A stretch of DNA of 41,565 bases from Dehalococcoidia bacterium (GTDB lineage: Bacteria; Chloroflexota; Dehalococcoidia; E44-bin15), in the NCBI GenBank assembly GCA_030610655.1, contig JAUWRG010000008.1, forward strand, positions 1 through 41,565, written 5' to 3'. Of the stretch, positions 36,142 to 41,565 are shown piece by piece (position 1 is the stretch's first letter; the number at the start of each line of letters is the position of its first letter). The notes below the pieces were generated by a model that was not told where the DNA came from, did not search any database, and saw only the letters and a program-made list of their open reading frames with translations. The position numbers were made by a program, and so were the translations under genes.

Positions 36142-36739
36142 CAGCCCAGCGCTCCAGTATACTGGAGATGTACCGCCATTTGCGTATATTCAGGCTCACC
36201 GCCTCCCTAAAGGCATCCTCGATCCAGGAGGCGGGGTAGATCCGCTCCGCCTCCTTTAGCTCCTCAGCGATCATCGGTGTAAGCATGCCGATGTTCTCCT
36301 CATAGAGGGTGAAGATATTGGGTTGCTCCTTTGCCTCCTGACATGGCTCTCTCCTCGGCAAAGCACCCAGGTCAATCTCCCCTCTAGCAACCTTAGCTAA
36401 CGCTACCCTATCGCTCTCGGTATTTAGAAAGTAGAGCTCCTCGCTACTCCCCTCCCGGTCCAGCGTCAAATGAATTAGGGTGCCCCGCGATATCGCCCGC
36501 TCCAAGCCCTCACGAAGCCTGTCGGCATTGACAACACCTGCCATAAGCATCTTATCGCCAAGAAGCTCACCATAGGTGACAAATCTGGGGTACCCCCGCT
36601 TTTGATAAAGGCTCCAGAATATGTGAAGCGTTATCCTGAGCTCAATGATATCATCGATGTGCGGAAGAAGGTCACTAAAGAAAATATTGGGCAGCGGGGT
36701 GAAACGCATCTTTTGTGGGAAACCAGCAAAGGGCTTCAT
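36047..36739 (-). CDS. DnaD-domain replication protein
   Basis: IFTLYEENIGMLTPMIAEELKEAERIYPASWIEDAFREAVSLNIRKWRYISSILERWADEGK matches the DnaD C-terminal domain. Confidence 0.88.
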   Translation of the reverse strand: MKPFAGFPQKMRFTPLPNIFFSDLLPHIDDIIELRITLHIFWSLYQKRGYPRFVTYGELLGDKMLMAGVVNADRLREGLERAISRGTLIHLTLDREGSSEELYFLNTESDRVALAKVARGEIDLGALPRREPCQEAKEQPNIFTLYEENIGMLTPMIAEELKEAERIYPASWIEDAFREAVSLNIRKWRYISSILERWADEGKKHGKPGRDFKEDRDKYIKGRYGHVVKR

Positions 36740-38085
36740 CCCACCCGCTCCACTTCATAGTCAGCGAATTTTACCGTTCTCGCTAGAAACCGCAATTTCC
36801 CCTCGCCAATAGGTCCATTGCGGTGCTTCTCCACTATGATGTCAGCAACACCTCTGGGGTAAGGCTCATCGGGATGCCGCTTGTTCCATTCGTCCTCTTT
36901 TATATACATATCATCCCGGTGGATGAAGACCACTATATCGGCATCCTGCTCGATAGAGCCGCTCTCCCTGAGATCGGAAAGCTGGGGACGGTGAGATGGC
37001 CGACCCATTGGAGCCCTGGAAAGCTGAGAGACGGCAAGTAGGGGCACATTCAACTCGCGGGCGAGCTCCTTGAGGGAGCGAGATATCTCAGTGACCTCCT
37101 GAACCCGGTTCTCCCTGCCATCGCCCCGTATCAATTGCATATAATCCACGACGATAAGGTCGATGCCCCGCTCGTAGTGAAGCCGCCGCGCCTTAGATTT
37201 CATCTCCACCACCCTCAAGGCGGGCGAGTCATCGATAAAGATCGGCGCTTCGGAAAGAACGCCCGTGGCCTCCATCATCCTTCTCTCCTCCGCCTCCGTC
37301 TGCTCGCCAAGGCGCAATCTCTTGGTGTCCACCCCCGCCTCGCTGGAGAGCAAGCGCTGCACCAGTTGTACCCGTGACATCTCCACGCTGAAGATAGCGA
37401 CATGGGCTCCCTGCTGGACTGCGGCATTCCTGGCGATGCCTAAGGCGAGGCTAGTTTTGCCTAGACTCGGCCTGGCGGCAAGCACTATCATATCGGAGCG
37501 CCGCAGCCCTCCAATGATATCATCCAGCACACGAAAACCGGTGTATACGACCTCCCCCTCGAAGGGACGAATCTCGCTTTCCTCGAAGTACCTGTCAAGA
37601 AGCTCGCGTATCGGGACAAAATCGCGGGGGCGCTGACCATGACGTAATCGGAAAAGGACATCCTCTGCCTTACCGAGGGACTCATCGATGTCCGGTCCTG
37701 CCTCGTAGCCGATGGCCTTGATCTGCTCCGCCGCGCCGATCAATCGCCGCATTACCGACATGCGGTGCACAATCCTGGCGTAGTGCTCGATATGCACCGA
37801 TGTAGGCACAATGAAAACAAGATAGCTAAGATAAGCGGGACCTCCCACCGCCTCCAGCCTGCCGCGGCGCTCGAGCTCGTGGGCCACGGTGACCTGGTCT
37901 ATGGCCTCGTTTCGCTCATAAAGAGAAAAACAGGCTTCATAGGCCCACTGATTTTTCTCCCGATAGAAGTCGCCCGTCCTGAGGAAGGTGGCGATGCTAA
38001 AAATGCCATCGCCATCGATGAGCAGGGACCCGACTACCGACTCCTCAGCCTCAATATCGTGCGGGGGCAGCGTTTCGGCGACCAT
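36736..38085 (-). CDS. dnaB: Replicative DNA helicase DnaB
   Basis: PPHDIEAEESVVGSLLIDGDGI, GLRRSDMIVLAARPSLGKTSLALGIARNAA, DLIVVDYMQLIRG, SDLRESGSIEQDADIVVFIHRDD. Confidence 0.97.
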   Translation of the reverse strand: MVAETLPPHDIEAEESVVGSLLIDGDGIFSIATFLRTGDFYREKNQWAYEACFSLYERNEAIDQVTVAHELERRGRLEAVGGPAYLSYLVFIVPTSVHIEHYARIVHRMSVMRRLIGAAEQIKAIGYEAGPDIDESLGKAEDVLFRLRHGQRPRDFVPIRELLDRYFEESEIRPFEGEVVYTGFRVLDDIIGGLRRSDMIVLAARPSLGKTSLALGIARNAAVQQGAHVAIFSVEMSRVQLVQRLLSSEAGVDTKRLRLGEQTEAEERRMMEATGVLSEAPIFIDDSPALRVVEMKSKARRLHYERGIDLIVVDYMQLIRGDGRENRVQEVTEISRSLKELARELNVPLLAVSQLSRAPMGRPSHRPQLSDLRESGSIEQDADIVVFIHRDDMYIKEDEWNKRHPDEPYPRGVADIIVEKHRNGPIGEGKLRFLARTVKFADYEVERVG

Positions 38086-38087
38086 CG

Positions 38088-38552
38088 CTAACCATTATCC
38101 CCCTCAACAATAACCTTTATCTTGGGTACAAGCTCCCCTGACAGCCTCACCACCACGTCGTATTGACCCAACTGGTGAATGGGCTCTTCAAGCTCGATCT
38201 TCCTCTTATCTATGTCGTGCCCCATCACTCGATGAATTCCCTCAGCGATGTCGCTGCTGGTGACCGCCCCATAAAGGCGACCCTGCGCTCCCACCTTGGC
38301 CTTAATGACAACCTCTACTCCCTCCAGGGCCTGAGCTAGGCTCAGAAACTCAGCATCAGCGACGAGTTGGCGACGCGCCTCAGCTTGACGCTGCTCCTCA
38401 ATCCGCTTCAGCAAGGAAGGAGAGGCAAACTCAGCAAGCTTTTTGGGAAGGAGCAAGTTCCTCCCGTAGCCATCGGCTACCTCCTTAACCTCCCCAGCCC
38501 TCCCTAAACCCGACACGTCCTGAAGCAATATCACCCTCATCTTGCCACACAT
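38088..38552 (-). CDS. rplI: 50S ribosomal protein L9
   Basis: MRVILLQDVSGLGRAGEVKEVADGYGRNLLLPKKLAEFAS. Confidence 0.96.
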   Translation of the reverse strand: MCGKMRVILLQDVSGLGRAGEVKEVADGYGRNLLLPKKLAEFASPSLLKRIEEQRQAEARRQLVADAEFLSLAQALEGVEVVIKAKVGAQGRLYGAVTSSDIAEGIHRVMGHDIDKRKIELEEPIHQLGQYDVVVRLSGELVPKIKVIVEGDNG

Positions 38553-38576
38553 TATAACCCAATAATGGGGAAATAA

Positions 38577-38600
38577 AAAGGGATTCTTTCAAATCCCTTT
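38577..38600 (-). terminator. Hairpin between yqeY and rplI
   Basis: AAAGGGATT-ctttca-AATCCCTTT, followed on the minus strand by TTTTTATTT-like tract. Confidence 0.55.
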
Positions 38601-38647
38601 CGACATTTTTGACGCCCCTCACAGAGACACTGGGTGGAGGAGAATAG

Positions 38648-38683
38648 AAAAACCGCACCTTCCGTTCTTATGATGCGGTTTTT
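38648..38683 (-). terminator. Bidirectional-type terminator downstream of yqeY
   Basis: AAAAACCGCA...TGCGGTTTTT, 10-bp perfect stem with A/T flanks. Confidence 0.75.
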
Positions 38684-38729
38684 GGTAATAAATCTAAAAG
38701 AAAACAGTTAGCAGGCGTTCCGTTTTAAA

Positions 38730-39179
38730 CTATGATTCGGAGAGCAATTCGGACACCACATCGCTCACCTCACGCCCGTCAGCCTTCCCTTTGACCTGGG
38801 GCATAAGCTGAGCCATCACCTTACCTTTGCCCCCGGGGCCATGGGCCCCCACCTGTTCAATAATACTTCGAGCAGCCTCTACTATCTCATCATGACTCAT
38901 CTGTTTTGGCAGGTACTCAAGTAGAACAGCTAATTCCGCCTCCTCTTTGGCAACCAGGTCCTGGCGGTTTCCCTTAGAAAACTCGGCGATGCTCTCTCGG
39001 TGCTGCTTCACTTCCTTGGCAATAACATCGATAATGCCCGAATTGTCGAGGGGAGCTCCCTTGGCTTTCTCTACGTTCTTCTTTCCTGCGATAACCAAGC
39101 GGAGCACCGATCTTCGGACAGCATCGCCTTTCTTAGCTGCCTCTCTTAAGTCAGCGGTAAGCCTTTCTTCCAGTGCCAT
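38730..39179 (-). CDS. GatB/YqeY domain protein
   Basis: LRLVIAGKKNVEKAKGAPLDNSGIIDVIAKEVKQHRESIAEFSKGNRQDLVAKEEAELAVLLEYLPKQMS. Confidence 0.93.
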   Translation of the reverse strand: MALEERLTADLREAAKKGDAVRRSVLRLVIAGKKNVEKAKGAPLDNSGIIDVIAKEVKQHRESIAEFSKGNRQDLVAKEEAELAVLLEYLPKQMSHDEIVEAARSIIEQVGAHGPGGKGKVMAQLMPQVKGKADGREVSDVVSELLSES

Positions 39180-39209
39180 ATTAGCCCTTACTATAAAACA
39201 AACTCTACT

Positions 39210-39392
39210 CTAGCTGCTTCGGGCGCTTTTTCGCCGCTTTGCCGCTTCTTTCTTCTTACGCTTTGTAGAGGGCTTCTCGTAGTGATTCCTCCGGCGCACC
39301 TCAGAAAGAATACCTTCCTGCTGCACCTTCCGATTGAATCGCCTGAGGAGACTATCGAAGCTCTCAGTATCAGAAAGCATTACATCTGCCAC
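39210..39392 (-). CDS. rpsU: 30S ribosomal protein S21
   Basis: ESFDSLLRRFNRKVQQEGILSEVRRRNHYEKPSTKRKKKEAAKRRK. Confidence 0.94.
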   Translation of the reverse strand: MADVMLSDTESFDSLLRRFNRKVQQEGILSEVRRRNHYEKPSTKRKKKEAAKRRKSARSS

Positions 39393-39562
39393 ATGATCCC
39401 CCCCCTTCTATGGTCCATCTACTTGGCGTATCTTAGCTACTTGCGACCGATGTGTCAAGAACCCTCACCCTTCGACCGATAAACTCAGGACAGGCCCTAG
39501 CCCTCTCACGTCAAGGTCGAGTACAAGAGGTTGCCTTTGGCCAATATATGGTATAGAATCTC

Positions 39563-41565
39563 ATGAAAATGAGCAGTCTCCTCACGAGAATTGTGACACT
39601 GGTATCACCCAAGGCAATATACGCCATAATATTGCTCATGATTTTTGGCGTTGCCCTAGCGCTCAGGGTATGTCTGCCCTATGAAAGCGTATTTGTAGGA
39701 GACTGGGTTAGATTCGGACTGAATGACCCGTGGTACCACATGCGATTGGTGGAGAACCTGGTGCAGCACTTCCCCCACCGCATCGCTTTCGACCCCTTTA
39801 CCCTCTTCCCCTATGGGCAGCATGTCCCTTTTGCCCCCTTCTTCGACCTTCTTCTGGGATTCGTGATATGGGTCATCGGCCTGGGCTCTCCAAGCCAGCA
39901 CACTATAGAAGTAGTGGGGGCATATTTCCCCGCTGTTTTAGGGGCTCTGGTTACCATACCGGTGTACTTCATTGGCAAGGAGCTTTTTAACCGCAATGTC
40001 GGACTGCTGGCTGCTGGCTTAATTGCCATCCTGCCCGGAGAGTTCCTCTTCCGTTCCCTACTAGGATTTACCGACCATCATGTAGCCGAGGTTCTCTTCA
40101 CCACAATAACAGCCTTGTTCTTGATATTGGCGATCAAAAGCGCCAGGGAAAAAGAGACAACCTTCAGCCATATATGGCGCAGGGACTGGAGGAATGCGAA
40201 AAAGCCCCTGATCTATGCCCTGCTGACCGGGTTAGCCCTGGGGATATATCTCCTTTCCTGGATCGGTGGGCTGCTCTTCGTATTCATAATAGCCGCCTAT
40301 ATCATGATTCAATACATCGTCGATCACCTGAGGGGCAAATCAACGGACTATCTTTGCATTATCGGAGTGCCGATATTTCTTGTTGCTTTGATAATGGTCG
40401 CCCCATTGTTTAGTCAGCTTAGCTGGGTTAGGGAAATCTGCATTGCATCATTAATCATTGGCGTGTTGACCTTCCCGGTGACAAGCGGCCTTTCCCGACT
40501 GGCGGCTTATATGAAAATGAGGCGAGCCTTCTACCCGGTGGCACTCGCTGTCCTTGGTTTGGCGGGGCTGGGACTCTTCTACGCTATCGATCCTTCGCTG
40601 CTCAGCTCGATGCTGGGAAGATTCAGCATATTCACGCCAACCACAGCAGGACGAACCATCGCCGAAGTGCAGCCACTTTTCTCAATATCTGGTGTTTTAA
40701 CACTGTTGCATTACTTCACCGCCGACATTTTCCTCGCCCTCATAGCGCTCGGCCTTCTAATTTACGCTGTGGTCCGGGAGGGGAGCTCCGAGAAAACATT
40801 TCTCGTTATCTGGTGCCTGATAATGCTAGCCGCCATGCTAGGCCAAAGGCGATTTGCCTACTACTTTGCGGTAAATGTCGCCCTTCTCGCCGGATATTTA
40901 TCGTGGCGAATACTGGAATGGAGCTATCTCACAACAGCGCCGTCGAAGCGTGAAAAGCGAAAGAGGAAAGCGGCGAAGAGGAAAGAGCCAGCGAGGTCTA
41001 TTAGAAGCTATCTCAGCACGAGATATGTTTGGACAGCAGTGGTAGCGATAATCGTATTTCTCGTAGCATTCTACCCCAATATTGGGGCAGCAATGAACAC
41101 CGCGAGAAACCCCTCGGGTCCCGATGAAGCCTGGCATAGCTCGCTCCTCTGGATGAGAGAGAATACCCCGGACCCATTTGGAGATCCCGGTTTCTATTAT
41201 GAGCTATACCAGAGGCCCTCAGCAGGAGAAAGGTATGACTATCCCGAATCGGCCTACGGCGTGATGAGTTGGTGGGATTACGGTCACTGGATCACGCGTA
41301 TCGCCCACCGCATACCCAACGCAAATCCCTTTCAAGCAGGCGTTGGTGGCGCCGCCTCCTTCTTCACTGCCCAGGATGAATCCTCGGCAAGCCAAATTCT
41401 CGATAACAAGGTCTCCAGATATGTAATCATCGACTATGCGATGGCGACATCGAAATTCTATGCCATGCCGATCTGGGCTGGAGCAAGCTCATCGCAGTTT
41501 TTCGAGACATACTATCAGACAACGGCAGAGGGAGGAGTAGAACCTGTAACCTTATATTACCCGGA
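39563..41565 (+). CDS. STT3/AglB-like oligosaccharyltransferase, partial (runs off window end; absent from supplied ORF track)
   Basis: Open frame from ATG 39563: MKMSSLLTRIVTLVSPKAIYAIILLMIFGVALALRVCLPYESVFVGDWVRFGLNDPWYHMRLVENLVQHFPHR...; GFTDHHVAEVLF; TIAE (from 40655) resembling the TIxE motif; SWWDYGHW (TGG at 41270) = WWDYG signature. All in one frame. Confidence 0.9.
   Translation, partial: MKMSSLLTRIVTLVSPKAIYAIILLMIFGVALALRVCLPYESVFVGDWVRFGLNDPWYHMRLVENLVQHFPHRIAFDPFTLFPYGQHVPFAPFFDLLLGFVIWVIGLGSPSQHTIEVVGAYFPAVLGALVTIPVYFIGKELFNRNVGLLAAGLIAILPGEFLFRSLLGFTDHHVAEVLFTTITALFLILAIKSAREKETTFSHIWRRDWRNAKKPLIYALLTGLALGIYLLSWIGGLLFVFIIAAYIMIQYIVDHLRGKSTDYLCIIGVPIFLVALIMVAPLFSQLSWVREICIASLIIGVLTFPVTSGLSRLAAYMKMRRAFYPVALAVLGLAGLGLFYAIDPSLLSSMLGRFSIFTPTTAGRTIAEVQPLFSISGVLTLLHYFTADIFLALIALGLLIYAVVREGSSEKTFLVIWCLIMLAAMLGQRRFAYYFAVNVALLAGYLSWRILEWSYLTTAPSKREKRKRKAAKRKEPARSIRSYLSTRYVWTAVVAIIVFLVAFYPNIGAAMNTARNPSGPDEAWHSSLLWMRENTPDPFGDPGFYYELYQRPSAGERYDYPESAYGVMSWWDYGHWITRIAHRIPNANPFQAGVGGAASFFTAQDESSASQILDNKVSRYVIIDYAMATSKFYAMPIWAGASSSQFFETYYQTTAEGGVEPVTLYYP

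Noticed and set aside
1-41565. CRISPR arrays, rRNA, tRNA
   Set aside because: No regularly spaced direct repeats, rRNA-like stretches, or cloverleaf-like sequences noticed in intergenic gaps; visual inspection only, so tRNAscan/CRISPR tools could still overturn this.

Overview
Bacterial chromosomal window. The CIRCE-controlled groESL, rplI, rpsU, dnaB and tsaD genes show it is bacterial; gene content suggests Chloroflexi/Dehalococcoidia, but that is inference. Left to right: (1) transposase and MFS scars (1-690); (2) a CrtI-like FAD oxidoreductase; (3) a two-gene secreted/surface-protein locus in which each gene carries one disabling lesion; (4) a thiolase + DUF35 pair, then a decayed CoA-transferase/2-hydroxyacyl-CoA dehydratase locus; (5) dispersed 'HSERSEES'-type intergenic repeats; (6) an ICMT-like methyltransferase, tsaD and DUF2851; (7) a ~10.5 kb minus-strand cluster, korDABC, a 1180-aa HdrA/NfnB(GltD)/HdrA-like flavoprotein, mvhD, an HdrCB fusion and an HdrA-MvhD fusion, which looks like an undescribed-type electron-transfer (possibly bifurcating) complex; (8) an HTH-DUF488 unit, groESL, GT4 and a glycogen-debranching-like enzyme; (9) housekeeping genes (M16 peptidase, MBL hydrolase, lysA, holB, ricT-like, HNH, dnaC/dnaD/dnaB-like, rplI, yqeY, rpsU); (10) an STT3/AglB-like oligosaccharyltransferase running off the right edge and missing from the ORF track. 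The most notable structural observation is that the KOR-Hdr cluster is bracketed by two diverged, directly oriented copies of an HTH-DUF488-DUF2851 unit. The left copy has HTH-DUF488 collapsed by an internal deletion, apparently at a CATCCC microhomology, but an intact DUF2851. The right copy has HTH-DUF488 but only a stub of DUF2851. The right-hand DUF488 also has an in-frame TGA exactly where the conserved Cys of its C-H-R motif is expected. All assignments come from reading the sequence by eye; no database search was run.
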